Shown here piece by piece: positions 49,111-60,400 of a DNA stretch of 64,000 nt. Every line of letters starts with the position of its first letter. The stretch's first letter is position 1. The stretch covers positions 167,362,814 to 167,426,813 of the forward strand of contig JBOZIK010000001.1 of NCBI GenBank assembly GCA_051453625.1. Direction: 5' to 3'. The notes under the pieces were generated by a model, which ran no database searches, was not told the DNA's origin, and worked only from the letters and a program-made list of their open reading frames with translations. The DNA is from Welwitschia mirabilis (taxonomy: Eukaryota > Gnetophyta > Gnetopsida > Welwitschiales). A program made the translations under genes and the position numbers.

Positions 49111-50269
49111 CAACATAAGGAAGACCAAATGGCACTAATGTTTTTATCCCAAAACATGTAAGAATAATAAGTTTACATGATTTTTATTTCTAGGAAAATA
49201 TTAAGAAACATTTATTAGTAACAAATGTAGGAAAACTTAAGAACAAATTTTATGATTTTGTTGTATTTTCAATTTTATAAATTTATTTATACATATATTG
49301 AAAAATAGCGTGCTTGATGTCAATGTTCAAGCTTCAAGGGTTTTAAATGGATTAGTCAAATAAACACTAGGGATATTAATTCCTTTCTACTTGTTAATAA
49401 TTAAGGCTAAATTTGGTGACATAATCCTTGAAATAACAAAGGCTTTTAAATCCCTTGCTTTATTAATGTTAATACATCTAATACTACAAGAATGTTTTAA
49501 ATAAAGAATAATGCCATTTTTAATAAAAATCTTCCCTTAGATGGTAACTCTAAAATGTTCCTAATATTATTGGATGAAATCTATAAATTTATTCTATTAA
49601 AATTTTTATGTATCATATATTTTTCTTTAAATAAAGCCAAACTTTTTTAAAACACATTCACTACTAAATTTTTTAAAAAACATTAATCACCTCCATCATT
49701 TTAATTGAATAGTTTATGAATGTAATCTTGAGAAACTTAGATCATTATAAATTTTCTCAAAATTTACAGTTGATATAATTTTAATGTCTAGAAAAATAAT
49801 TTAAGGATTAGGTTTGGAGTTGAGTTATCTCTTTTTGTATGAAAATTGATACAAGAAATCTATATTTAAAACTTAAGTCCTTACCCTATAATTTTAAAAA
49901 ATTTAAATTTCATTTTCTATCCCCTACTAAAATTACATACTCCAGGATGCTAAATGAAATCAAGAAGAAAGATTAAAAAAAAATTCACCTATAAATTACC
50001 TATTAAAGAGGTTTCAATAATGATAACAAAATAAAAGGAAATAGTAAAATTACTAGAGTGGAATGGTATGCAGTAAGAAGACTTTCAAAAACGACAAGCT
50101 CAAGTAAAAAAAAAAAATTAAAATTTGGATTCCATTATATATTCTTTGGTTCTAGCATTCACATGTTAGAATAATATTAGTTGAGTTTTGCAAAAGTGTC
50201 TTTGAAATTATTGAAGATCTAGTCAAAGATGAAAATCTATAAATGGTTTTTTTTACCACTTTACTACCG
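49111..50269. other. AT-rich stretch, nothing recognised
   Basis: No coding, RNA or repeat signal could be supported. Confidence 0.4.
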
Positions 50270-51000
50270 AGCATAGTATAAAAGCATTCTCTAAGTAGCT
50301 AATGATTACTTAAATTAGGACTGTGAGCTTTTATTTTAAAATCTTAACTATTAATCATAGCTTAAAGAGGTGTTTTTAAGTAACCATTAACTATTAAAAG
50401 GGGTTCTTTAAGCTTTCATTTATATAGCTAAAGTTAAGACAAAATGAAATGCATTAAATGTTTCTGACTTAGGTATTAAATGTAACTCAAAGATAATCTT
50501 TAGGTAGCGATAGCTAATTTAATGAGAGCTTTGAGTTTTCATTTACACAACTTAAGCTAGATGATTATATAATGCTAATTACATCAACCTTTATTATAAG
50601 ACCATGTCAAAGTAGTAGAGTCTCTTATCAAAGGGGTTTTTGATAAGTGACTCTTATGCCTTTGACATCTCATGCTGAATTAATTTAAAGGGCCTTCAAA
50701 TATTACATTTGAGAGGGTTTTTTTTAGGATAGAAGGATTGCTTGAAATTTATTAGAGTTAAGAACTTAGTCAAATGTTTGAAAAGATGATTAAAGTAGAA
50801 GAGCTCTCTTATTAAAGTGGTCTTTAATAGATGGTATGATCTCCTTTAGTAGTAACTTTGGAAGGTCTTCAAGCCTTAGCTCAAAGATGTCCTTTAATTT
50901 GATATAAATAAATTTTAAAGGATCTTTAAATCTTACTATGAAGGCCATAATTCAAAGTAGTAATATTTTTTAAATTATCTCTCACATAATACTTAGCTAC
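50270..51000 (-). repeat. Degenerate tandem array with hairpin units
   Basis: A 61-base imperfect inverted repeat at 50606-50666 (gtcaaagtagtagagtc paired with gactcttatgcctttgac) recurs in weaker form at 50791-50858, with the following sequence (gatctc, then cttcaa) also repeated at ~175-183 base distance; a third start lies near 50954. Upstream, gcttttatttt, gctttcattta and gttttcattta mark further degenerate units at 50326-50543. It lies in the presumed 3' region of E4, a place where Tat/Ogre-type elements are known to carry variable tandem repeats. Confidence 0.55.
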
Positions 51001-52350
51001 ATAATACAAATTTTATTGAACTCTTAGATTAAACAGAATCATCTAGGTCTTGAAAAGATTGATAGTAATAAACTTAGTTTCAAGTTAGTTAGAGAAAACA
51101 AAGTTTACCTAGGATTCCTAAACCACATGAATTTTATCTAGCTTAATAGATCAACTAGTGTGGCTATGTAAAAGTACTTCTGAAAAGTAGGTATGCCCTT
51201 TTTTAACTTATGTTTAATAAATAAGTATTATCTACTCCTTTACTATATCTAGGATTTTCATATACTTAAATAATTTAGACTCTACTTTTTTGAGCATTGT
51301 TAAATATACCTTCAAATTCTTAAGACTTCCTAATACTTGTTACTACTCCTCCTCTTACTAAGAAAATTAAATAGTATCCCTTTGACTTTGGAAATATCTA
51401 AGTAGAGATAAATATTGCTAGTGTAGGAAATATATCTCCTTAAGTTTCTATTCAATATGTGTATACCCCTAACATGCCTTCTTACAATACTTTTACTAAG
51501 GTGCTTTTGCCATTAGATGACATTCTTTAAGAAAATGGATGAAATGGGTTTATCCATGGAGAAATTCTGCAATGATATGGCTTAATATTACACCATTTGA
51601 TTACTGTATATTTAAGAATTTAGGCTATTAAGCTAAGATTATTTCTTAGTAATGAGTTGAATAAGTATGATGTATCTCTTGAATATTCTACATGTAAAAT
51701 TTAAGGGTTATAGCAATTCAACTTTAAGTTTCTAAGCCCTCTATTTTAATGAGAATGAACTAAAAAAAAGGATTTTTCAAGATGATTTAACTTATCAAAT
51801 TTCTAGGATTTCCATACTAAGAAGATAGGAGTTTCATTTGACACCCTACACCAAATGCATTTACCTCCATTCATATAGTCAAAGTATGTCTAGATGACGA
51901 ACAAGTTTAAAGAACATTTCCTTTAAAGCTATGGTCTTTTAGTTACATTGAGACTTTTAGTTAAATATTTCTGCTAAACTTTAATTTGAATAATTCCTAC
52001 TAAACTTTTATTTTTAATTATTTTATTAGGATTGTTAGATGTTATAAAATTGTCAAAATAAAATACTTTATTAATAAAATATTAGCTTTTTTTTTTGTTT
52101 AGTACTCATTTTTGTTCTTTTCCAACTATGAAAACTATGTATATTATAGTTTTATTTTAATCATTAGAATCTATTTCTTTAGGATAAATAGAAGGAAAAT
52201 ACATTTATTTAAATAACCTAAATGATAAAGTAAAATAATTATACTTGTGAAATTATTTTATTATTTTTAAGATGCACTTGATTTGAAGAAATTATTGGTG
52301 ATGAGCCATTCCTTAGATGACACCTGGTATATGATTGTCATTTTATAATT
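51001..52350. other. AT-rich stretch, nothing recognised
   Basis: No supported feature. tctagatgacga at 51891-51902 resembles the dyad motif half-site but is single. Confidence 0.4.
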
Positions 52351-52354
52351 TCCA

Positions 52355-52480
52355 ACCAAGGTGCTTTATTAGATTAGTGGTAAGAAACACTTGCAAGGAG
52401 ATAATGTAATCACTGCCATGGGAATAAGGGCCTATAGAGTTAGATATCCCAATTGTGACCTACTAATCCCTTGATGGAGT
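52355..52480 (+). repeat. Possible second tRNA-like SINE head
   Basis: ttagattagtggtaagaa near 52370 resembles a tRNA A box; tgccatgggaataaggg ~38 bases further is at roughly B-box distance but fits poorly. The 125-base stretch is less AT-rich than its surroundings. Weak call. Confidence 0.25.
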
Positions 52481-52889
52481 TCTTACATTTAATTTACTAT
52501 ACTACCCTAAGCATCTTTTGGGAATATTTTCCCTAGTGTACTTACTAATACAACATTGCATATACTTATTTTTCCTTTTTCTATCTTTTACAGTCCCTTC
52601 ACTCCCTCCCCCCTTTTCCCTCCTCTTTAGAATTATTTACATAACTATTATTATTTATTCCAACTATTTAACTATTCCTATAGTTTATAACTCCTTTCTT
52701 CTTGAAGTCTTACTTATTTTTTAAATGAAAATTCCACTAGTCATAAAAGTTTCATATTCAGAAGAACATCCATTTTTATTTTTCAAAAAATAACTCTACA
52801 CATTCTTTCTATTCTTTATAAATATACTTATTTATGTACAAGGGATAAGTGGATAGAATTATTTTCATCCTATTGTTTGAAAAAGTGCA

Positions 52890-53800
52890 ATCCCTTCTAT
52901 ATAAGTTTTAATTTTGTGACCCTTTACTTGATAGGTGTATTTAGTTTCATCATTAAAAATTTTCATTGCCCTAGTTGGTAATATTTTTATTAAAGGATAT
53001 GATCCAATCCACTTTTTAGTATACTCTTATTTGAAATAATATGTTTAGGATCAAAGACCAATACTTTGTTACCTTTTATAAACTTAGTTTTTCTAATATT
53101 TTTATCATGTGAGTTTTTTTCTTTTGGATTAATTCTTCCTTATTAAAGATTTTCTTCTATCTTCATCTAATTTGTTAAGGTTTTGAATGCATTCTTTTCT
53201 ACTTATTTTATATTATAATTTAGTTATTTAGCTAGTTTATAGGATTTTAGTTTTAGCTTAAGTGGTAAGATAGCCCTTTTTCATAAACTAATTGATAAAG
53301 GGTAAAATGCATGTTATTTTTCTATGTAATCTTATAAGTTCATAATGCTTCTTTAAGCTTTAGTATGTAATCAATTATTATAGTATTCATATTCTTCATT
53401 AAAATTCTATATAATTCCCTATTTATAACCTTAGTTTGACAATTGGATTAAGATTGGTAGGAAAAAGAGGGTTTATGATGGATTCTAAATTTGAACAAGA
53501 ATTTGGCTAAAATATGTCTATTGAAATGGGTTTTCCAATCTGATATAATAATTATAGGTATGCTAGACCTATACAAGATATTCCTAAGCAAGAATTTAAT
53601 GAAAAATTCTGTGGAATAGCTAGAAATAGCCACAACCTTAACCCCTTAGTTAGATAATCAATACATACCAAAACAAATTGGGTTCTAATGTTTAAATTCA
53701 TTATTGAGGCATTTTCATTATTATTAACTAAGCTCCTTCTCTTTGGCATTTATAGAGTAGACCAATAATATCCTACACATAATATTCTCATAGTAATTAT
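52890..53800 (-). pseudogene. E4 integrase remnant
   Basis: Minus-strand motifs in order: a broken HGGK and GYYWSTL (zinc-binding part), FVLVCIDYLTKGL (core, first D kept), STEFFIKFLLRNILYR then a shift, IIIISDWKTHF (second D kept), SNCQTKVINRELYRI (third acidic residue kept), ALWTYKIT, LYQLVYEKGLSYHL, and the C-terminal HDKNIRKTKFIKGNKVLVFD. The CxxC pair of the zinc finger is missing: only ~40 residues separate GYYWST from VCIDY, fewer than usual. Two overlapping open stretches, 53448-53633 and 53552-53749, are in different frames. Confidence 0.82.
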
Positions 53801-54049
53801 TTTTCCACCATAATGACCACCTGCTTCCTCATAATTCACGGTTTAGACCACTTTTTCTAATTTTTCTCAATTATATGTCTTCTAATAATGCCATTCTTAC
53901 ATCATTTAAAAAGAGTCTTATATTTATATACATTATCCGTTTCTTCCCTTAACTTATTATTTTCATGGTACATTAAGTAGGGAAGTAAAGTTTTACCTAC
54001 CAAAAAAGTAGCTATATCTACAAACCAGGTAGCATATTAAATACTAGCT

Positions 54050-54450
54050 AAAAATTGATTAGGAACATGATTCTTGATATAGCTTTGTTCATCATCTCTT
54101 AGAAATTTCAACCTTCATAAATGATAAGCTATCACATTCTTTGTCCCCTTTTTATCTATTATCTTCAAATCAAATTCTTGCATTAGAAGTATTCATTTGA
54201 TTACCCTTAAGTTAGCTTCTTTATTATTCATCAAAGATATTATGGTAATGTGATCTATATGGAGTTTAATCTCATATCCTAAAATGTAATGTCTAAATTG
54301 TTCTAGTGCTATAAATTTTTCTAGTTTTATTATTTTCATCTTTCTAACCTAATAGTTCACCAATAGTAAACTTAAAATCATTTTTCATAATTTGAAAAGT
54401 TTCATTCTAATTTGACTTTTACAAAATAGGCGCTTATATTAATTTTTTTT
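54050..54450 (-). pseudogene. E4 RNase H remnant and tether
   Basis: Minus-strand motifs: FTIGELLG (DFAVGAVLG region), then TRKIYSTRTI-type, LEQFRHYILGYEIKLHIDH, NKEANLRVIK and LLMQEFDLKIIDKKGTKNVI, then AYHL-RL for ADHLSRL. A tether follows: TWFVDIATFLVGKTLLP and NGIIRRHI near 53890-54030, which leads into the integrase zinc finger. Frames change at least once. Confidence 0.78.
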
Positions 54451-54967
54451 AAAATTTTGAAAAGATTCTTAGCATTCTTGAGTTCATTCATAAGGTTTTT
54501 GTAAGAGATTACTTAAGGGTTTAACAATTTTACAAAAATTAGCAATAAATCTCCCATAGTAATCAACATTACCTAAGAATGACCTTAGCACTTAAAGCTT
54601 AATTATAGGTGAAATTTTTCTTTAATGATTTTTATATTTTCTTTCTTGATTTTAATACCTTACATTGATATTTTATGTCTTAAAATACTTCATTCTGTCA
54701 TCATGAGATTATTTTTTAACAACTAAGTTTCAAATTCTTTTCCTCACATCTTGTTAGGATAGCTTTTAAAATTTTAGATCTTTATCAAAATCATTTTTAA
54801 AGATTAATAAATCATTCATATAATCTTTAATTGATTTTTTAATCATGTTTCAGAAAATGCTATTTACTAATCTCTAAAAGATGGCTAGTATATTACATAA
54901 CCAAAGAGAAAACTTATTTGAGAAATAGCAATTGTATTAAAAAGTTAAAGATTAGAGAGATCACATC
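54450..54967 (-). pseudogene. E4 reverse transcriptase, 3' half, truncated by E2
   Basis: Minus-strand motifs: KSIKDYMNDLLIFKNDFDKD for the YMDD box (first D is N), LTRCEEKNLKLS-like, ILRHKIS, then SFLGNVDYYGRFI-like and KIVKPLSNLLQKPYE. The RT fingers and palm upstream of YMDD are absent because E2 begins at 54968. They should continue beyond the 3' LTR of E2, off the right edge. Confidence 0.82.
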
Positions 54968-56223
54968 TATTGTGATGTCTAATTATATGTTTTTAATAGG
55001 GTATTTTGAGTAGTTTTGTAAGACATTTACATAAGTTTAAGTGGATTTTGATGATTATTAAGAGTCAAGAAGAAAATCAAAAAATGCGCAATCAGTAGTA
55101 CATGTGGAGGTATTTTGGATGATTTTTAATACTTCACATTCTACGGAGGAGTTAATGATCTTCAAGGTCATATTGACTTAATTAAAAAACTTTAAAAAGA
55201 CTATCATCCCCTTAATTATCCAGATGATAGTACAGATAATACCAACTATACACTAATAAGGATGATGACTAGACCAATGATGGAAGTTGATATGTAATCC
55301 CTCTTGACATGGCATCATTCTCACCCTAATTTAGATGATAGTCAGGATGATATCTAATTTTAGTTAATACACCAAACATCATCAAACTTGTGCAACGTGT
55401 CATATGCCTTATACACATAATTAGGGTTTCTGTTATATCTATTAGATTTATTGTGTTTAAAGTGTATTATTGTAATAGATACCTCCTTCACCCTCACTCC
55501 AAGTTTATCTTCTTTGGAAATTAAAAATCTCATGTTAGGAGACTGAAAAATAATAGGTTCACCTATTGTTATAGATAGTGGTTTTTCTTGGTGTTGGACT
55601 TGTCTTCTTCATTAAGGTGCTACTACTTTGTAAAAAAATATTGGTTCAATAAATAATGAAAATATTCTTTTAGTTTTATTTAGTGCATGTCTCTTATAGT
55701 TTATGTTAGTTATGATTTTATGGTAGCTTCATAGATGATACAGATCATGAAGGATAACCTTTGTTAAGATTGAAATTATTGATTTAGTATTTATATTACA
55801 TTGTATTTTATATTTTATAGCTTAATCATTGCATGTTTTCCATATTCTGTTTGACGAACTTGATAGCTTAGATTGGTTAGGGTTAGTAATACTTTCCTTT
55901 ATCGATCTAGGTTATGTAGGGCCGATCTTTGTGATAAGAAGATGTAGTAGTTAGATAGATATTACATTTAGAATAGTTTGCATTTGCATTACATTACTAT
56001 ATTTATTTTCTTGCATTACACTTTTTATTATTAAATCATAAAAGAAAAACATAAAAATACATAATGTGAAATCAATTCTCTAGCTTTGAGCCTAGCTTCT
56101 TTCATGGATTATAACATTTAAGTTAACTCTTGTCTATATTAGTGTGTTGTCTTTATGCAAGTATTTATGATTAACAAGATTTAATTAAGGATGTGAATAA
56201 TTACATAAATATACACTACAACA
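54968..56223 (+). repeat. E2 5' LTR
   Basis: Starts TATTGTGATGTC (TGTTGTAATGCT in its own 3' LTR at 63379) and ends CACTACAACA, 1256 bases. It is ~200 bases longer than the E1 LTR but carries the same terminal blocks. Confidence 0.85.
55212..55353 (+). promoter_or_regulatory. Paired dyad motifs in E2 5' LTR
   Basis: aattatccagatgatag (from 55214) and tttagatgatagtcaggatg (from 55329), at offsets ~246 and ~360. The same pair is at 63622-63760 in the 3' LTR. Confidence 0.5.
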
Positions 56224-56226
56224 TCT

Positions 56227-56245
56227 TAGCATCATTACCAGGGGA
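56227..56245 (+). other. E2 primer-binding site (tRNA-Asp type)
   Basis: tagcatcattaccagggga follows the LTR end by three bases. It aligns with TGGCGCCGTTGCCGGGGA, complementary to plant tRNA-Asp; apart from one extra G every difference is G to A or C to T. Confidence 0.8.
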
Positions 56246-56920
56246 GGCTGTAAGGAGTTTGAGGATTATCCTTACCCAAATAAGTGCTTTGGGTTTTGAT
56301 TTAGGATTTTATATGATAGCATTATTTTTTTACTATATATACTATAGTTTTTTCTGCTAATAATACGTTGTCATCCTATCTGTCATCTAGACAACATAGG
56401 CAAATGATAGCCTAGTTTAGGGTTTTTTTATTTTTTTTTTATAGTTTTTGTTTTCAGTTTTTCATTGCCTAATAAGTTGATATCATCTCTCTGTCATATA
56501 GATGACATAGCAGATGACTGTTAATTTTTATCTTCTTCTATTTTTATTTTTCTTTATTTCCTATTTTCTGTTTTTTCTTTTTGTATAAAGTGGTCATCCA
56601 GGATATTATCCAAATAACTATAAAGGTGACATCTACAAAAACATTATTGAGCATGCAATAATATTATACATTTAGGTAAAAGAAAAAAAGTATAAGAGGA
56701 AGTAGATGTTGGCTTAGAAAAAAATTAGAGAAGGCTTGGTTGACTTCAAGCTTAACCCAGATATGTACACCCGAAGTACATAAAGAATTTCAAAAGTTAA
56801 AGAAGAAAACTTTTTACCTTTTTTTGTTTGAGAATCTGATTTTTCAAAAGAAATTAATAGTATAAAAGAAAATTATTTTTCTTCGTCTAGATTAAATACA
56901 ATACAAAAATAAAAATAAGT
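56246..56920 (+). other. E2 untranslated leader with dyad motifs
   Basis: No coding signal. Dyad copies: tgtcatctagacaacat (56381-56397), tgtcatatagatgaca (56492-56507, a near-perfect palindrome) and ggtcatccaggatattatcc (from 56592). Confidence 0.55.
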
Positions 56921-58400
56921 AGTGTCATTTAATATCCCAATCATGATAAGAAATTCTAATACAAATTCAAATGCAAATACAAATGTTACACTTAGGGATT
57001 TAATTTTCAATAGAAAACATGAAATCCAAAACCCTTTTGATTTATCTCCTGGTAATGATATAGAACTATAAAACTTACATGCTTATCCAACATTTTTAGT
57101 AGAACCTAATAAAGATCCTTTTCAACATCTTACTGATATGGAATAACTTATGCTTACTTCAAAAAATGGGAGACAATGAATTAATAATAGAACTTACATG
57201 ATCATTTTTCCTATCACACATAGATAAAGAGCAAAAAATTGGCTTAAAACTATTCCTCATAAAAGTCCTAAAACTTGGAGTCAAGTATAAAAAGCCTTTA
57301 TCAAAAGATTTATGAATGAGAGCACAATGAAAAAAAGAAGAAAAAAATCAAAAATTTTCAACAACAATGTAATGAGAATTATGCCATAACATATGAATGA
57401 TTTATTATAGCTACTCATTCCAACCTTATTGATCAATTTCCTAAAGTCTAATTGATAGATTATTTTTACACTGGATTGAATAGTGAAACCAAATAACTTA
57501 TACAATTTTCTCGTGATGGAAACTTAATGAAATTAGATTTAAATAATAAATTAAAGTTGTTAAAACATCTAGTTGAAATAAGTTAAACTTGGCCTAGACC
57601 AACTTTTAAAGATAATCAAATCATCTTTTAAATTATAAAGGACATAAAAGAAGTAAAACATGATAAGGAGGAATAATAAAATAATTCAATAAATGTAGTC
57701 AAGCATTATACTATTTCTTTAGAAAAATATGCTCAAATGATTCTAGATGCAAAGGTAAAATTTAAAAAGAATGTAAAATAAATATGTGATATATGTAAAG
57801 ATAAATCTCATCCAATAAAAGAATGTCCCTTGTCACCAACATGTAAATAAAAAATGTTCGAAAAAGTGTGTGCATTTAATAAAATGTCTCCCAATTTTTA
57901 AAACTAAATCAATATCAACAAAGAATGAGTGGAAAATCAAATTCAAAATCTTTTGAGAATAGGTTCAAGAACTTAAACTTTCAACCAAATAATTCAAACT
58001 TTAAGTCAAAAAAACTTTCAATCAAGTAGCTTAAACTTTTAACCAACTTCTCAAATTTTCAATAAAATCAAAGTGAACTAGTTATAAACATAATGGAAGA
58101 AATGAAGAAAATGCAAGAAAAAAACTAACACAATTAAAAATTTAATTAATTTGTTTTAATAAACAATGTTAGCCATTCAAAGACCACAAGGAAATCTTGC
58201 AACTTAATCTTTTCCACACCCAAATAAAGAAAAAAGAGATTGTAAAGTAGTCAATACAACACCACCTATCCATGAGACTTCAACTTTCAAAAATAATGAA
58301 GAAGGTAAGGAAGAGGATGATATAGAAAGCTTATAAACATATAATTTTTCTTCAACTTTAGATGAGCCTTTATGAAAAAATAAAATAAAAAGACAAGCTA
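56920..58400 (+). pseudogene. gag: E2 gag remnant
   Basis: The N-terminal block reads NANTNVTLRDLI and NPFDLSPGND, as in E1. The capsid part near 57220-57310 has NWLKTIPHKSPKTWSQV, a stop, then KAFIKRFMN, the usual W---KAF--RF pattern of Ty3 Gag. A CCHC knuckle at 57785-57826 reads CDICKDKSHPIKEC with perfect CX2CX4HX4C spacing and no stop. An Asn/Gln-rich stretch follows. Stops elsewhere make it non-functional. E2 shows what the N run hides in E1. Confidence 0.75.
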
Positions 58401-58599
58401 TGCCTTGGCTTGATAGATTAGACACAAATCTAACTTTTGATAAATAGTTAAAAGTCTTAATGCAAGATGCAAGCATAAATTTATCTTTTTGGAAATGCTT
58501 GCAAGAAAATCATGGAAAGACCTAATTAGAAGGAAATAAAAATATACTATTCCTTATAGAGTCTTTCTTGCACAATCTATTTCCAACTTAGTCATATAA

Positions 58600-58960
58600 A
58601 TAATAAGTGTTACTTTAGAAGAGAATAATAAAATTAGAAAAGATTTAATTGATATAAGGGAAAGTGTAAACATCATATCTCTTTATATATGTAAAACTCT
58701 TAGGTTAAAAGAAAGAATTGAACTTATACAAATCACTTTAGAATTAGTTGATACTTTAACCATGAAATCTATAGGGATCATTAAAAACCTAGTCATCCAA
58801 ATAAAATAAGCCTTCTATCCCATAGATGTGGTTATAATTAAAGTAGAACATGATGGAAGTTACCCACCACTTTTAGGAAGAGCCTTTTGTGCAACTGTCC
58901 ACTACATCATAGACACTAACTAGTATAATGGAATGTCACATAGGTAAAAAGTACATATTA
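58600..58960 (+). pseudogene. E2 aspartic protease remnant
   Basis: KDLIDIRESVNIISLYICK (active-site D at 58651-58653), then FYPIDVVIIKVEH and LLGRAFCATVHYIIDT. The blocks correspond to DLGASVN, FPVDF and ILGRPFLAT of Athila/Tat proteases. The glycine after the active-site D is R and the alanine is E, so it would not work even without the stops. The linker after it (to the gap at 59151) matches that of E1. Confidence 0.78.
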
Positions 58961-59150
58961 GAGTTTTTGATATTGTTGAAAAGGATATGGAAGATCAAGA
59001 AAAATATAAAAAAGAGTTAAACCAACTTTGTTTGTACAATATCATCTAGTTAAAGATAGATCTAGAATGCTACAAGAGATAATTTTGCATAATAATCCAA
59101 TAGAATAAATAGTTCTAATCATGAGGATGAAAAATTAAAATCTATTAATA

Positions 59151-59225
59151 NNNNNNNNNNNNNNNNNNNNNNNNNNNNNNNNNNNNNNNNNNNNNNNNNN
59201 NNNNNNNNNNNNNNNNNNNNNNNNN
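59151..59225. other. Assembly gap, 75 N
   Basis: Run of 75 N at the place where pol is missing. Confidence 0.99.
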
Positions 59226-59327
59226 ACAAAAGAAAAATAAAGATAATAAAAAAAGGAAAGATACAGTTAATAATAAGAAAAGAATAAAAAATATTCAAGA
59301 CAGTAAGAATAAAGACAAAATGAAAAG

Positions 59328-59711
59328 GTGAGGAATAATGAAGCACCTATAGAATTTCAACCAAACTTGATGAAAAAAAGACCTATCTTTTCCAATATAG
59401 CAATCCAACTTAAAGAGTCTAACCATGTTTCTTCATCCTATTCTCTTAAAAATATTCAAAGTAACATCCTTCCATCTTCTACTAATTCCACTTTAGTTTA
59501 TTCCTCTAATGATAATACTTTTCAAAAGTATGACTTGGGATATTATAGACTTCTTTATTTTAGAAAATCTTATATTCTTAATAATCCATACTTGGAGCTG
59601 GGACTTAGGAAACTTTTTAAGTATATTAAACCTATATTCATTATTCATCCTAAGAAGTGTTCTCCAAATTTTTTAATTCCTAATAGAATCATTAATATTT
59701 TTCATTCTTAA
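59328..59711 (+). CDS. Unknown 127-codon open frame inside E2
   Basis: This is the longest stop-free frame without N in the E2 region, in an element otherwise full of stops. The product is basic and rich in Asn, Ser, Ile and Lys; it has a Ser/Asn-rich middle and a C-terminal part with LGYYRLLYFRK, YLELGLRKLFKYIKP and HPKKCSPNF. I recognise no domain, signal peptide or clear membrane segment. It lies after the protease linker, where RT should begin, and has no counterpart in E1. It may be captured sequence, a remnant of another element or a chance frame. Expression evidence is absent. The start ATG is simply the first in frame; 59289-59335 upstream is Lys-rich coding-like sequence. Confidence 0.35.
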   Translation: MRNNEAPIEFQPNLMKKRPIFSNIAIQLKESNHVSSSYSLKNIQSNILPSSTNSTLVYSSNDNTFQKYDLGYYRLLYFRKSYILNNPYLELGLRKLFKYIKPIFIIHPKKCSPNFLIPNRIINIFHS

Positions 59712-60400
59712 TATTAATTTTTAGATGAAATCTACATTTGGAATTCTTCATACCATGCAATTGATAAGATATTGTTCTTCCATAAGCTATATGAACTTTT
59801 TATCACTCATGTTGTAAATAAATTATATGGAGTTAAAATGTTACCTTTTCATGCATGTGTATCCTTTATGTTTTATCAATTGGTATCTATTTGATTTGAT
59901 TCTTAATTTTTTAAGAAAATAAAAGACCCTATGACCATAGCCTTAGGAAAACAAACCTTTCTTTTTCTTTCTTATAAATAAAGTATTGGATAGGATTTAG
60001 GATCTAAATAAAACTTATTTTTATTTTGCTTTGTTATTTTATTTTGATTTTATATTGTTATTTTTTTGTCCTTGGTTTTTATTTTTATTTTATAGAGTAA
60101 GTTAACTTGTAGATGGTTAGATCTTATCTTTTAAAGGAAGTACATTTTTAATGGCTCATTAAGATTTCTGATTTGAATAGTAGGAAAATTTTAAAAAATA
60201 GATAAAGATTAAAAATCCATGAGTTATCAAATCTTGAATATGTTAGAAGAAATTATTTTGAAATGCCTTCTACTATTATCTAAAATCTTTCTTAGTTGAT
60301 TCTTTTGGTGGACATCATGCTATTACCAAAACATATTTAAAAATTGACTAATGTTTCACTTTATAAAGTTATCAAACTTAATTGTTTTTACTAAAGAATT
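59712..60400. other. E2 stretch unlike E1
   Basis: No coding motif. It matches E1 only from about 60400 onward, so together with 59226-59711 it is specific to E2 in this window. Confidence 0.4.

Larger units (their letters stand above)
52890..54967 (-). mobile_element. E4: minus-strand Ty3/gypsy pol, split by E2
   Basis: RT (3' half), RNase H and integrase follow one another on the minus strand from 54967 down to about 52890. The motifs are Athila/Tat-like, without chromodomain. The pol sequence stops abruptly where the LTR of E2 starts, so E2 inserted into E4. The LTRs of E4 were not identified. Confidence 0.8.

Noticed and set aside
51891-51902. tctagatgacga as a further dyad motif copy
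   Set aside because: Single half-site outside the Athila-like elements; expected by chance in 64 kb.
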